From Panicum virgatum (Eukaryota; Streptophyta; Magnoliopsida; Poales; Poaceae): a stretch of 64,000 nucleotides of DNA. Below the pieces are notes generated by a model, which saw nothing but the letters and a program-made list of their open reading frames with translations, did not search any database and was not told the DNA's origin. Where the stretch lies: contig NC_053142.1 in the NCBI RefSeq assembly GCF_016808335.1, positions 47,787,795-47,851,794 on the forward strand, given 5' to 3'. The translations under genes were made by a program, and so were the position numbers. Positions 21,337-32,599 of the stretch are shown one piece after another (position 1 is the first letter of the stretch; each line of letters starts with the position of its first letter).

Positions 21337-23654
21337 CTAATCCTGAGCAGGAGAAGGCGGAGACTTCCGGCTGGGTCCGGTGGAGAACTGAGCGGCGGAG
21401 TCGTCGGCGTCGTCGGCGTCGTCATCCGTCCAGTCGTCGTCGACCGAAGAGGACTTCTGCTCGACCGGAGTCGTCGGAGCAGCAGAAGTAGCTGGTGTAG
21501 TGGTAGAAGCTGGCGCGGCGACGACCGTGGAGTCCGTCGGAGGAGCAGACGTGACGGGAGTCAGGTCTGGCTGAGTGGAGCGCACGACGGATAGACGGAG
21601 CACCTCAGGCTGTGAAGGTGACTCGAACGTGAGTGACTGAGCCGAGGGGTGCTGGAGCTGGTCTAGGATCTGCTGCTGTCTATGAAACTCTGCACGCTGC
21701 TCGGCAGTCCAAACACTAGGCTGAGGGGCAGGAGCCGGAGCAGCAGTAGGAACAGGACTGGCAAACAACCCGGTCTGAAGAAGTGGTGACATCGGGAAAG
21801 ATGACAAGGGTGTCTGCACAAATCCGCCAACAGGTGGAGGGGGGCAGTGGGGTCGAACTGAAGCTGCTGGGGTGTAGGAAGCTGAGGCTCAGGCAGTCCA
21901 GTGTGACGATACAGCTGACCGAAGCATCCCGAGAAGAAGGTAAACATCTGCTGCTAGATCCGGGACTGCTGCTGAAGCTGTAACCTCATGGCCTCCTGCT
22001 GGTGCCGAATCCCCTCAAGCACTAGAGTCTGGGCCTCCTGCTGGCGAGCCTGCTCGGCTTGCATGCTCAGCTGAGCTGCAGCAAACCGGTCCTGCTGATC
22101 TGAAAGCCTCTGAAGAATAGTAGCAAGTGCATCGGGCTGAGTGACCTGAGCAGTGGAGACTGGAGGAGCAGGGGCTCGTGCTGTACCAGAAGATCCTGCC
22201 TCATCATCATGAGCTCCTCGAGGGACGGTAACAGTGGGAATGAAATCCTCGTCATCCTCCGAGTCCTCTGAGTCAGTGATCAGGTAGTGTGGGAGCTGGG
22301 CCTCTGCTGCTGCTAGTGAAGCATCCTCGGCTGCTGTCGGATCATCTGCAACTCTGCCCTCAGCCAAGATACGCTCATCCAGAACCCGCTATGCTCGGCG
22401 CTGGCCTCTCGATCCACGACGACCGTCTCGAGGAGTAGCAGGTGAGTAAAAACTGAAGTGTGTCCTCGAGTGCTCCAGCTCATCCATATGCTCATTCTGA
22501 CTGAGCTGAGCCAGAATCCAGCAGATCCAATGAGCAAACGGATGGCGGCGGTGAACTGTCATCCCATGCAGAATCACATCCTCTAGCTCGCAGATAAAGA
22601 AGTCGACTAGGTCAAAGTCACGACCTGTCATGATGTAAAGTAGAAGCCACTGCTGCAGAGTTGTGATCCCCTCATTGTATCCAATCCGAAACAACAGACT
22701 CTTCCTCAAAGCTAGATGGATAGAGTGTGCCATGGGAGTCAGCCTGTCCGGAGTCCTCGGTGTGCCAGGTAGGAATGGCTGCTGAAAGAGAATACTGATC
22801 TCTTCGTCAGACGGGACGTGAGACTCATGAGGACGACGAGGAGGTACCGTGCTGCCATAAGCCTGATAGTGTACGAAGTGTGGCTCCTCGGCAATCTGAA
22901 CTCCAAGAAAGGTAGCCAGTCGTGCTCGGGTCAAACGATAGTGCCTCTCTTGGAACATGAAGTCTATAAACTGCCGGTCCTCCTCAATAAACAGAGTGGC
23001 GTAGAAAACTCGAACCCACTCTCGAATGTATCTGGACCTCTCACTGAGTAGAGCAGGCAATCCAACATATCTCTCGAAGAGAGGAAGCACTGGAGTCCCA
23101 CCTGCTGCTACACGCATAGCCACCCAGTGGAGTATCTTGTGCTCGCTGATCTTGATATCCAACTGGCAGTAGGTATGGTAAAAGGACTCCTGAAGCAGAG
23201 TGTAAAAGCGACGATCAACTCCAACATCCCTCTGCTCGGGAAACCACTGCTCCGGGGTGATATATCTCAGTCGCTTGACCCTCGGTCCTGGAATACCCCT
23301 GAGATCGAACAACTCAACCTCGGGCAGCTCCTCACCACTGTCCTGACCACCTGTCTGAGTCTGACTGTCGGTGTGCTGCTGCGGTGCATGACCTGCTCCC
23401 CTCAGTGTGCCACCACCTCGAGTCCGTGGACGTGAGCGGGACTCAGGTGTGGCCTGAGCCGTCTGAGTACGTCCTGAGCGACGTAACTGCTGCTGTGGCT
23501 CCCCCTGAACCTGAGGATCCCTGATCCTAAGTGAGCCCTGCCTGTCAGCTGCGTCTGCTACTGCCTCAACCTGCTCTCACTCGCGGTCCTCATGGGTGCG
23601 CTTCTTCTTCTTCTGCACAAACATCTTACCCTTGCCCTTCTTGTCACCAGCCAT
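21337..23654 (-). pseudogene. Env-like third ORF of the SIRE element, degraded
   Basis: The minus strand opens at 23654 (MAGDKKGKGKMF, a basic start). An in-frame TGA lies at 23577-23579, then an open stretch runs to TAG at 22389-22391 (about 390 codons, including FDLRGIPGPRVKRLRYITP and a region rich in aromatic residues), continues in frame to TAG at 21954-21956 through a Gln-rich coiled coil, and a final open part ending at 21337 lies in another frame. So three stops and one frameshift break a protein of about 770 residues. ORFs in this position in SIRE-lineage elements are called envelope-like; here I see no clear signal peptide or transmembrane segment, so an envelope role is unsupported. 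Confidence 0.65.
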
Positions 23655-25350
23655 CTGTCATAGAGAGTCAAAACAAAGATTTGATTTGAGCCTATGACGT
23701 GAAATCTAGTGGATAGCAGCCTTGATATCGATGACACGCTAAAAGATTTAAAAAGATATCTATGTGAGCATGTGCAAAGATAGGTGACAAGATTCTTATG
23801 TGTGTAATCAATGCAAGGATATGTGTAAACATGTGTGCAAAGGATGATGTATCAAAGGAATTTCACATCCCTGAAGAGTGTATAGGCCATACCCTTGCAA
23901 ATCAGAGAAGAAACCGAAGAAAAACCTAAAAGGCAATTCCTCGAACACCTTGAGGGCGCCTGAACAAAGGGTTTAGGGAATGAGTCAGAGCCCTGGCAGC
24001 GGCGCGAGTAGGTCAGATGAGCGCGCGTGGAGATGGGGAAGGTGCTGCGGCGGCGCTGGTTTGGAATGGGGGCGGCGCGCGGAGCAGGGCGGCGGCGTTG
24101 GACGGCGCAGGCGTAGGCGCAGGCGTGGTGCGTGCGCGGCGCTGGCGTGGCGCGAGGCGCGACGGCGTAGAGGAGCAGGAGCGGTGCGCGTGCGGCAGCG
24201 GAGGGGCGGCGCAGGAGTGGCGGCGGCGGAGCGGCGTAAGGGCGCGGGTGCAGGGCGGCGGTTTCGCGTGGAGGAAGAAAAATAGTGAAGCTAACGTGTG
24301 GGCCCGCGGAAGGGTTAAGAGAAAACAAAACGGGCGGGCCCACAAACCCTAAGCACCGGAAGGTCCGATGGTGCAGAGAAATAGCGTCGGTGTATCCATC
24401 GGAGCAACGTTGACCGGATCTGAAAGAATTTGAAAGCGTGGTCAACTGGAGCACCGGAAGATCCGCTAATGAGGCACCGGAACATCCGACGGTCGTCGGT
24501 GCGTTGGCAGGAGTAAGGTCCAGAGGCTATGCAAGGCCATTTACTCCACGCAGTAGCACCGGTTGAACCGATGCTGAGGCGTCAGTTCATCCGCCAACCA
24601 TCGGAAGCACCGGTGGTCATCGGTGTAACGGTTGGAGGTTGTTCCAGAGGCGATGCAGAAACCGAGCCACGAAGACTTTAAGCACCGGTTGAACCGATGC
24701 AGAGAAAAACCAGGCGTCGGTTTAACCGGTGGTTAAGGAAATTTTTTGCTGAACTACAAACTCTACTTCTGATCCAAATTTGCAAAACCAAAGCCATAAA
24801 CACTTAATTTGGATCATTTTCGAGAGACAACCTCACCCCTCAAACACTCAATCTAAGTGCTCACAAGCTTTTATATTAACATAGACAAATTAAGAACCAA
24901 GCGAGGAATAAACACAAAAACCAAATGTATGAGCCACTTTGCCTATGAACTTAGAGATAGAAACTTTAAGTTCGATAGGATGTGACTCAATAGGCATGAA
25001 AGAACAACATTGATCTTATCACCCTTATAGAGATGATATATCTTATTTAGCATGAATATCTTTCTCGAAGTGTGATTTGCTCCCTTGTGATGCTACTAAC
25101 GTGATGCAATGCCAATGCAAAGCGAGAAATTAAACATGAATGCATTCTATATGACAAGCACATGCATTGCATAAATTTAAATCTATCTTGTCAAGTTTGA
25201 ACTCTTGACAAGCTTCTTCATGATGAACCATTCTTCATGCCATGAGCGAAACGAAGACCACCGGCTCATGCAAAACCCATGTTCATCACTATCTTGACAA
25301 GGTTAGACAAGTGTCCTATATGTATGCATCTTTCTATATGACAAGGCAAC
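23655..25350. other. Spacer between pol and the env-like ORF
   Basis: Includes a GC-rich tract (24000-24300) open in several frames, which I do not call a gene, and CACCGGTTGAACCGATGC-type repeats at 24350-24740 related to those in the LTRs. A minus-strand TATA or splice acceptor for the env-like transcript was not identified. Confidence 0.45.
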
Positions 25351-28300
25351 TTACATGACGTTTGCCGCATCTAATACATTAAGCTCATTCCTTAGCCTAA
25401 CAAAAGTACTCTCGTCTAAAGGTTTTGTGAAAATATCCGCCAATTGCTCCTCGGATCTCACACCTTGAAGAGATATATCTCCTTTGGCTTCGTGATCACG
25501 CAAGAAGTGATGGCGAATATCAATGTGCTTTGTGCGAGAGTGTTGAACCGGATTTTTGGCAATTTTTACGGCACTTTCATTGTCACAAAGGAGCGGGATC
25601 CTATCTAGTTTCACACCAAAGTCCAAAAGGGTTTGCTTCATATATAGGATTTGGGCACAACATGCACCAGCCGCTCTATATTCCGCTTCCGCGGTGGACA
25701 AAGCCACGGAATTTTGCTTCTTACTCGACCAAGAAACTAGAGAACGCCCAAACAAGTGGCAACCCCCGGAGGTACTCTTGCGATCCACACGGCTTCCGGC
25801 AAAATCCGAATCCGAGTATCCCAAGAGATCTAAGCTAGCGCCTTTGGGGTACCACAAGCCTATGCTAGGGGTGTGCTTGAGATACCGAAGGATCCTATTC
25901 ACAGCCGAAAGGTGTGACTCCTTTGGGTTAGCTTCAAAGCGGGCACACAAGCACACACTAAACATTATATCGGGCCTAGATGCGGTAAGGTAAAGCAAAG
26001 ACCCTATCATAGAACGATAGAGGGATTGATCAAACGGTTTACCGTCCACATCCAAGTCGAGATGCCCATTAGTTGCCATGGGTGTCTTGATTGGCGTGCA
26101 CTCATCCATCTTGAACTTCTTCAGGATATCTTTAGTATACTTTTCTTGATGGATGAATGTCCCTTCCTTCATTTGTTTGACTTGAAAACCAAGGAAGAAG
26201 GTCAATTCGCCAATCATGGACATCTCGAATTCCCTAGACATCATGGTAGCAAACTCATGGCTTAGTAAATCATTAGTTGAGCCAAAGATAATATCGTCAA
26301 CATAAATTTGACAAATGAAAAGATCCCCGTTGACGTCTTTTGTGAACAACGTGGTGTCCACCCTCCCGATCTTGAAGCCTTGCATGATTAGGAAGTCACG
26401 AAGCCTCTCATACCAAGCCCTTGGAGCTTGTTTGAGTCCATAGAGTGCCTTGTGCAACCTATAAACATGGTTAGGATTCCTCGGATCTTCAAACCCGGGA
26501 GGTTGCTCAACATAAACAAGTTCGTTAATAACGCCATTTAAGAATGCACTTTTCACATCCATTTGATACAACTTAATGTTATGATGTGAAGAGTAAGCAA
26601 GAAGGATGCGGATAGCTTCAAGTCTTGCGACCGGAGCAAATGTTTCACCAAAATCCAAACCTTCGACTTGAGAAAACCCTTTTGTCACAAGTCTTGCTTT
26701 GTTGCGTATCACCACCCCATGTTCATCTTGCTTGTTTCGAAAGACCCACTTGGTGCCGATGATGTTCTTGTCTTTCGGAGGAGCTTCGAGGACCCAAACT
26801 TCATTGCGGGTGAAGTTGTTCAACTCTTCTTGCATAGCCATCACCCAATCCGAGTCCTCAAGCGCTTCCTCTATGCTAGTGGGTTCAATACAAGAAACAA
26901 ACGAGTGATGTTCACAAAATGAAGCATGTTTAGAGCGAGTTCTTACTCCCTTGGAGGGACTACCAATGATTTGACCAATTGAATGATCCTTTGAGATGCG
27001 ACCATGCTTTACTAGCGGTATTTGCGTGGATGCTTGTTGGGGTGGATCTTGTGTGACTTGTGCTTGTGGTGGAACATTTTGCTCTTCTTGTTCTTGGACT
27101 TGGGGTGTTGGTGTTGGCACATCTTCTTGAGGTAGTGGATCATCTTTTTCTTGATCTTCATCCACTTGGGGCGCCGTGGAGGTGCTTGGTGTAGATGAGG
27201 AAGGTTCTCCCCCTTGATCATTGCCTTCATGCATCTCTTCCGGCTTGATATCCCCAATGGACATATTCTTCAAAGTTTCATCAATCTCCTCATCACCTAC
27301 ATTTTCATAGCCAACTACCTCCTCTTGGTAGCCATTAGATTCATCAAACTCCACATCACATGTTTCTTCAACTAACCCGGAGGTTTGATTGAATACTTTA
27401 TATGCTTTGGAGTTTGATGCATAACCAAGAAAGAAACCTTCATCACATCTACTTTCAAACTTACCGAGCCTTTTCTTTTTATAGATGAAGCATTTGCAAC
27501 CAAAGACTCGAAAGTATGATATATTTGGTTTCCTTCCGGTGATGAGCTCATATGGAGTTTTCTTGAGGAGTCGGTGAGGATACACTCGGTTGGATGCATG
27601 ACACGCCGTGTTGATTGCTTCCGCCCAAAACTTCTCGGACGTGCCATAATCATCCAACATTGCTCTTGCTAGGGTGATGAGTGTCTTGTTCTTTCTCTCC
27701 ACTACTCCATTTTGTTGAGGCGTGTAGGTGGCGAAAAACTCATACTTGATGCCCTCTTCATCGCACCATTCTTCAATCTTCATATTTTTGAACTCGGTGT
27801 CATTGTCACTCCGGATCTTCACAATTGGGGAGTTGTACTCCCTTTGAGCTCTTCTTGCAAATGTCTTGAAGATTTCCGGAGTTTCACACTTATCGCCTAG
27901 AAACATAACCCAAGTGTAACGTGAAAAATCATCAACAATTACTAAGCAATAGAGGTTACCACCAATGCTCTTGTATGTAGTTGGACCAAAGAGATCCATG
28001 TGTAGAAGCTCGAGCGGCTTGGAGGTAGACAACATCGTCTTGATAGGATGATGTGTTGCTACTTGCTTCCCGGCTTGACATGCTTTGCATAATTTGTTCT
28101 TGTCAAAAGTGACATCCTTCAAGCCGGTGATCATCCCTCTCTTGTGGGCTTTCTTGAGGTTGCTCATGCCAATATGAGCAATTCTTCTATGCCAAACCCA
28201 CCCAAGAGAAGACTTGGTGAAGAGGCATGTCATGGTGCTTGTTTGCTTTGAAGAGAAGTCCACTAAATAGATGTTGCCATGCCTAAACCCCGTGAATACC

Positions 28301-28617
28301 ATTGACTTATCTTCTTCAAGAGTTACTACAACACCATTCTTGTCAAAGGTACACGTTAGTCCAAGATCACACAATTGAACAATAGAAATGAGATTAAAAC
28401 TAAGTGCTTCTACAAACAAGACATTAGAGATGGATAAATCTTTAGAGATTGCTATTCTACCCAAACCTAAGACTTTCCCCCTTGAGTTATCACCATAGGT
28501 GACATGTTCATGATCGCCGGGGTCTTCAAGAGAAGTGAACATGCTATCATTGCCGGTCATGTATTGAGAGCAACCGCTATCAAGTACCCAATGTTTTCCA
28601 CCGGCTTTATAGTTCAC
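25351..28617 (-). CDS. Copia pol polyprotein (protease, integrase, RT, RNase H)
   Basis: An open frame of 1088 codons, in frame with gag after a single TAG (28618-28620). In order: aspartic protease with [11 protein letters not shown] (about residue 10); GAG-pre-integrase and HHCC zinc finger (WHRRIAHIG...C.AC); integrase core with D in HMDLFGP, D in RSDNDTEF and E in NGVVERKN; reverse transcriptase with [14 protein letters not shown] and catalytic [10 protein letters not shown]; RNase H with [16 protein letters not shown] and AEAEY, ending [13 protein letters not shown]. The usual RSDNGTEF glycine is Asp here. The polyprotein would copy and integrate the element. No internal stop is seen over the full length, but expression needs read-through of, or entry after, the TAG. 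Confidence 0.9.
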   Translation of the reverse strand: MNYKAGGKHWVLDSGCSQYMTGNDSMFTSLEDPGDHEHVTYGDNSRGKVLGLGRIAISKDLSISNVLFVEALSFNLISIVQLCDLGLTCTFDKNGVVVTLEEDKSMVFTGFRHGNIYLVDFSSKQTSTMTCLFTKSSLGWVWHRRIAHIGMSNLKKAHKRGMITGLKDVTFDKNKLCKACQAGKQVATHHPIKTMLSTSKPLELLHMDLFGPTTYKSIGGNLYCLVIVDDFSRYTWVMFLGDKCETPEIFKTFARRAQREYNSPIVKIRSDNDTEFKNMKIEEWCDEEGIKYEFFATYTPQQNGVVERKNKTLITLARAMLDDYGTSEKFWAEAINTACHASNRVYPHRLLKKTPYELITGRKPNISYFRVFGCKCFIYKKKRLGKFESRCDEGFFLGYASNSKAYKVFNQTSGLVEETCDVEFDESNGYQEEVVGYENVGDEEIDETLKNMSIGDIKPEEMHEGNDQGGEPSSSTPSTSTAPQVDEDQEKDDPLPQEDVPTPTPQVQEQEEQNVPPQAQVTQDPPQQASTQIPLVKHGRISKDHSIGQIIGSPSKGVRTRSKHASFCEHHSFVSCIEPTSIEEALEDSDWVMAMQEELNNFTRNEVWVLEAPPKDKNIIGTKWVFRNKQDEHGVVIRNKARLVTKGFSQVEGLDFGETFAPVARLEAIRILLAYSSHHNIKLYQMDVKSAFLNGVINELVYVEQPPGFEDPRNPNHVYRLHKALYGLKQAPRAWYERLRDFLIMQGFKIGRVDTTLFTKDVNGDLFICQIYVDDIIFGSTNDLLSHEFATMMSREFEMSMIGELTFFLGFQVKQMKEGTFIHQEKYTKDILKKFKMDECTPIKTPMATNGHLDLDVDGKPFDQSLYRSMIGSLLYLTASRPDIMFSVCLCARFEANPKESHLSAVNRILRYLKHTPSIGLWYPKGASLDLLGYSDSDFAGSRVDRKSTSGGCHLFGRSLVSWSSKKQNSVALSTAEAEYRAAGACCAQILYMKQTLLDFGVKLDRIPLLCDNESAVKIAKNPVQHSRTKHIDIRHHFLRDHEAKGDISLQGVRSEEQLADIFTKPLDESTFVRLRNELNVLDAANVM

Positions 28618-30738
28618 CTACACACATGAGAATTCACTTTTGAGTTTTAGGAACCCAAACAAGCTTTGGGCCTTGCACATGTGTGACAAGAGCTTTTGGG
28701 ACCCAAAGTTGCTTGGGGAGCTTCTTCTTTGACTCCTTAGTGAGTTTCCAATGAATTTGGCCTTCACCTTGCCCTTCACTTTACTCAAGAGAAAATGGTT
28801 ATTTTGAAACATTGATGAGTAATTCTTGGGTAAATTAGGAAGAGGACGTGATGGTAAAGTGCACTCCCTAGTGTGGTGCCCGGTGACTTGGCAATGTTGG
28901 CAATATGAACCGACTTCCTTGATGAAGCTAATCTTGATCTCCGGAGAAGGAGTAGTAGCTATGTTTGGCTCCGGAAATGAACCAAGACCTCTCTTGCCAT
29001 AGTCACGGGCATTGTTGAAGAGAATCTCCTTGTGGATGTATTCTCCTCTTGAGAGCTTCTCCACACTACTCTTGAGGCTTGCAACTTGATCCATCAATTC
29101 TTTTTCCCTAGAAGGTGCAAGCTCGGGCAAAGCATTAGTAGCATTTGCATCAATGAGTAGGTCATCACATGAAGTAGAAGCATTGACCTTCTCAATAGTT
29201 TCATGAGCAAAGTTCTCAAGACTTGGGTCAATTGCTTCATAGGCAAATTCAAGTTCTTGATACTTGTGAGCCAACTCCCTATGCTCTTGTTTAAGCTTTT
29301 TGTGGCTCTTTTCAACTTGCTTAGCAAGTACAAGTGACTTATTGTGCTTTTTGAGCAAGTCATTGTACTTGCCAAGCAAATCGGAGTGGGCAAGCTCTAA
29401 CTTGGCACGAGTGCTTTCAAGAACCTTGACTTTACCCTTTTCCCTCTTGATGACGGATGTATACTCATTAATGAGGTTAGCAAACTCATTAGGGTCAAGC
29501 TCATCATCACTATCATCTTCACTCTCACATACCTTAGAGTTATCTTTGGCCATGAGGCACATTGGAGGTGGAGGTAGCGATGGTTCTTCATTTGTGAGGG
29601 CGATGGTGACGATATCTTCTTCCTCATCACTTGACTCTTCACTTGATGAGACATCGGTCACCCATTCTTGTTTTTCTACCAAGAAGCTTCTCTTGGTGTC
29701 GCCCTTTTTCTTTGGGAAGAGCTTGGTCTTCTTGTCATGACTCTTTTTCTTCCCAAATTTCTTGTTTTTGTTCTTCCTTTCTTCTTCTTCATCATCGCTT
29801 GAATAATGGCGATGCTTGCTCTTATTATCCTTGTCTCTTTTGTCCGGCTTGGGGCAATTTGGACGGATGTGGCCTTTTTCTCCACAATTGTAGCAAATTT
29901 TGTTCTTGACATCCATTGGCCGGAACATTCCTCTTTTTGAGTCAAAGTTAAAACCCTTCTTATTGATCTTGTTATTCAAGCGTGTGAACTTTCTCATCAT
30001 GAGAGCAAGTTCTCCATCATCTTCAACATCCGATGAGCTTTCATGATGATCATCTTCTTCATTGCTTGAGCTTGATTCTTGCTTGATCATCTTGAGCTTG
30101 CGGGATTTGTTTGCCTTGGTCTTTAGAGCAATTGATTTGCTTGAAGTTGGCTCTTCGGACATACCAAGGATACTCATTTCATGAGCGCGAATTTCGCCCA
30201 CAAGTTCTCCCACTTCCATTGTGTCAAGATTCTCCTTTTGAAGCATAGCATTGATGATGTTATACTTGGGCTTCGGGAGGAGCATGAGAATCTTGCGATT
30301 GATGGAGGCACTGTCAATTTTGGATATTTCAAGTGCATTTATGTCCTTGACAATGACATTCAAGCGAGAATACATATCATTGCAATTTTCATGAGCTAGC
30401 ATTTTAAAGGAATCATACTTAGCTCTAAACAAGTGATATTTTTGCTCACGAACTTTAGTGGAGCCTTCATGTATTTCAATGAGCTCCTTCCAAATATCAC
30501 TTGCTAAGTCCAAGCCATTGACTCTAGCAAAGACTTCCTCACTAATGGCTTCGAAAATTGCATTTCTAGCCTTGGCATTCCATTTTAATTGTTCCGAGGT
30601 GGGAGTTCCGGTGAACCCGGTCTTTGTTGCCAACCACACTTCGGGAGCAATCGCATCAAGGTATGCGGCCATGCAAACTTTCCAATAAGCAAAGTTCTTG
30701 CCCTCGAAGTGAGGAGGCGCACCACCCATCTTGGCCAT
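28618..30738 (-). CDS. Copia gag protein
   Basis: 706 codons from MAKMGGAPPHFEGKNFAYWK, 41 bp from the primer-binding site. The UBN2-type capsid region covers about residues 15-190; a CX2CX4HX4C knuckle (CYNCGEKGHIRPNC) lies at about 285; then basic and acidic low-complexity stretches and a long coiled coil (about 425-510). A second zinc-knuckle-like CQHCQVTGHHTREC is present near 620. From about 28755 to the end, the alternative frame reads LTKESKKKLPKQLWVPKALV and further WVPK, a linker typical of this lineage, so a single-base frameshift near 28755 is likely. Gag packages the element's RNA. Confidence 0.88.
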   Translation of the reverse strand: MAKMGGAPPHFEGKNFAYWKVCMAAYLDAIAPEVWLATKTGFTGTPTSEQLKWNAKARNAIFEAISEEVFARVNGLDLASDIWKELIEIHEGSTKVREQKYHLFRAKYDSFKMLAHENCNDMYSRLNVIVKDINALEISKIDSASINRKILMLLPKPKYNIINAMLQKENLDTMEVGELVGEIRAHEMSILGMSEEPTSSKSIALKTKANKSRKLKMIKQESSSSNEEDDHHESSSDVEDDGELALMMRKFTRLNNKINKKGFNFDSKRGMFRPMDVKNKICYNCGEKGHIRPNCPKPDKRDKDNKSKHRHYSSDDEEEERKNKNKKFGKKKSHDKKTKLFPKKKGDTKRSFLVEKQEWVTDVSSSEESSDEEEDIVTIALTNEEPSLPPPPMCLMAKDNSKVCESEDDSDDELDPNEFANLINEYTSVIKREKGKVKVLESTRAKLELAHSDLLGKYNDLLKKHNKSLVLAKQVEKSHKKLKQEHRELAHKYQELEFAYEAIDPSLENFAHETIEKVNASTSCDDLLIDANATNALPELAPSREKELMDQVASLKSSVEKLSRGEYIHKEILFNNARDYGKRGLGSFPEPNIATTPSPEIKISFIKEVGSYCQHCQVTGHHTRECTLPSRPLPNLPKNYSSMFQNNHFLLSKVKGKVKAKFIGNSLRSQRRSSPSNFGSQKLLSHMCKAQSLFGFLKLKSEFSCV

Positions 30739-30777
30739 AGCTCTAGGCGGTGAAGCCTAATGATCCAAATGAGCAAC

Positions 30778-30794
30778 GAGGCTCTGATACCAAT
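30778..30794 (-). other. Primer-binding site (initiator tRNA-Met)
   Basis: Minus strand ATTGGTATCAGAGCCTCG lies next to the 5' LTR; TGGTATCAGAGC pairs with the 3' end of plant initiator tRNA-Met. Confidence 0.93.
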
Positions 30795-32565
30795 TGTGAG
30801 GATCGATGGACTAAGAGGGGGGGTGAATTGGGCCTTTTCAATTTCTAAAACGAAGTAAAGCAACCTTAACCTATGCAAGGCTAGTAAGGCACCAATTCAC
30901 CAACCGGATAACTAAGCTACCTACACAAGCTAAGAGAGAGAAAACGAGAAGTAAAGCCTAGCAAGGTAGAGCTAAGTTATGATCTCTAAGTCAAGCACAT
31001 GAATAAATTGCATGAAAGAAAATGCTTGAATAAAGAGAGTGGACAAGAGACGACCGGATTTTTTCCCGTGGTATCGATGTGTTGGCACACACCCCTAATC
31101 CACGTTGTGACACTCACAAAGAGTCTTGTCACCTCTCAAGTCACCGAGACGAGGGCGCTCACTAAGAGTCTCCGTTCACCATCTCGGCATGGTGGAGATC
31201 AAGCCACGTACAATCTTCTTCTCCGGGCTCCCACAATCCTTGGCAAGCTCCGCGAGAAACACTTCGATCACCAAGATCATCTAGGTGCTGCCAAACACCA
31301 AGAGTAACAAGCTCCTAAGCCTTCACTTGACCTACACTCAGTTGGCCCTAGCTCAAGCACACTTGCTACACTTGCAAAGGATGAAATCTTCAAGGTTGAA
31401 GCACAAACAAAGCACTAGATCTTCTCTCTTTTGCTCAAAGCTCTTTCTCTTATTCTCAAGGGTGGCCTCAGGTTTTCAAGGTGTCAAAGGCAACTGAAAT
31501 GAGCCAGGGGGTACCCTTATATAGAGTGGAGGAGGTCACATAGCCGTTGGAAGTTTTCTGCAGAAAAACCGTGACCACCGGAAGGACCGACGATATTGAA
31601 AATGTGGGCGTCGGTTCAACCGGTCTCTTTGTGTCAAAGAAGTAGCCGTTGGAGTTCTGACACAGTATCCACGCTTGCGTTATTGCACCAGTACATGCTC
31701 CGTAGGGGCATCGGATCAACCAGTGCTGAAGAGGTTCACTGATCAACTCAAACAAGCGTTCTGGAACAAAGTACATCCAATGCACCGGTGCTTTGATTCT
31801 GAAGCGTCGGTTCAACTGGTGCTGAAGAGAAGTTGAAGTCAACCAAAACATGCTCTCTGGAACAAAGAACTTCTGATGCACCGGTGCTTTGATTCCGAAG
31901 TGTCGGTTCAACCGGTGCTGAAGAGAGGTTGAAGTCCACCAAAACATGCTCTCTGGAACAAGGAACTTCCATTGCACCGGTGCTTATCTTTTGACCATCG
32001 GTTCAACCGGTGCTGTACTTGATTTCTGCCTTTATCCAGAGAAGATAGACTGACAGGGCATCGGTCCTTCCGCCATGCATCGGATGCTCCGATGCTAGGG
32101 CACCGGTTCAACCGGTGCTGCTGATTTTCTTTGTTTTCAGCAGTTTTGACTTGGATTCGAATGTGACTTTGATTGTTTCTTCTTCCAAGAGTTGTGTTGA
32201 CATCTATTGACCATCTTTTGCTGTTTTTGAGTGAGTGTGCAAGATTTCTAAGGCCAACTCAAGTTTGATCAAGCTACTAACTCATGAACCCCTCTTAATA
32301 GTACGATCAAGAACTAGAAACTATAAAACCTAACTAAATCAAGTGTCCTTCAACTCCTTGTGACACTTGAGACTAGAAAGGTCCTTAATCTTTCATATCG
32401 AGTCCTTGGTACGCATGTTTGTTTCGAATTGAGGGGTCTCCTTTCATATTTCATATGAGACTAATCCAGTTATTGAGCTTTCCTTTAAAACACACGTTAG
32501 TCACATACGGTTGTCATAAATCACCGAAACTTACCATTAGCATCTATCGGCCTAGATGCGCTACA
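30795..32565 (-). repeat. Right LTR (5' LTR of the Copia element)
   Basis: Same 1771 bp as the left LTR and about 98% identical by eye count. A minus-strand TATA (CTATATAAGGG, around 31513-31523) would start the genomic transcript. Confidence 0.93.
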
Positions 32566-32599
32566 GGGGGGCCGGCCGCCCCCCAGCCGGGCGGCCTGG

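Larger units (their letters stand above)
19301..32565 (-). mobile_element. Complete SIRE/Maximus-type Copia LTR retrotransposon (13,265 bp)
   Basis: Two 1771-bp LTRs, TG...CA ends, 5-bp target duplication GGGGG (19296-19300 and 32566-32570), primer-binding site for initiator tRNA-Met, polypurine tract, gag, pol and an extra env-like ORF, all on the minus strand. Domain order in pol (protease, integrase, reverse transcriptase, RNase H) is Copia. The long LTRs, the size and the third ORF place it in the SIRE lineage. Counting by eye I find about 35 differences between the LTRs, roughly 98% identity, so the insertion is young relative to its surroundings. A frame problem at the end of gag and several stops in the env-like ORF suggest it is no longer autonomous. 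Confidence 0.93.

Noticed and set aside
23980..24352. Frames of about 100 codons in the Copia spacer
   Set aside because: GC-rich composition artefact between pol and the env-like ORF; no match to element proteins.
30778..30794. tRNA-like sequence
   Set aside because: It is only the short primer-binding complement of initiator tRNA-Met next to an LTR, not a tRNA gene.
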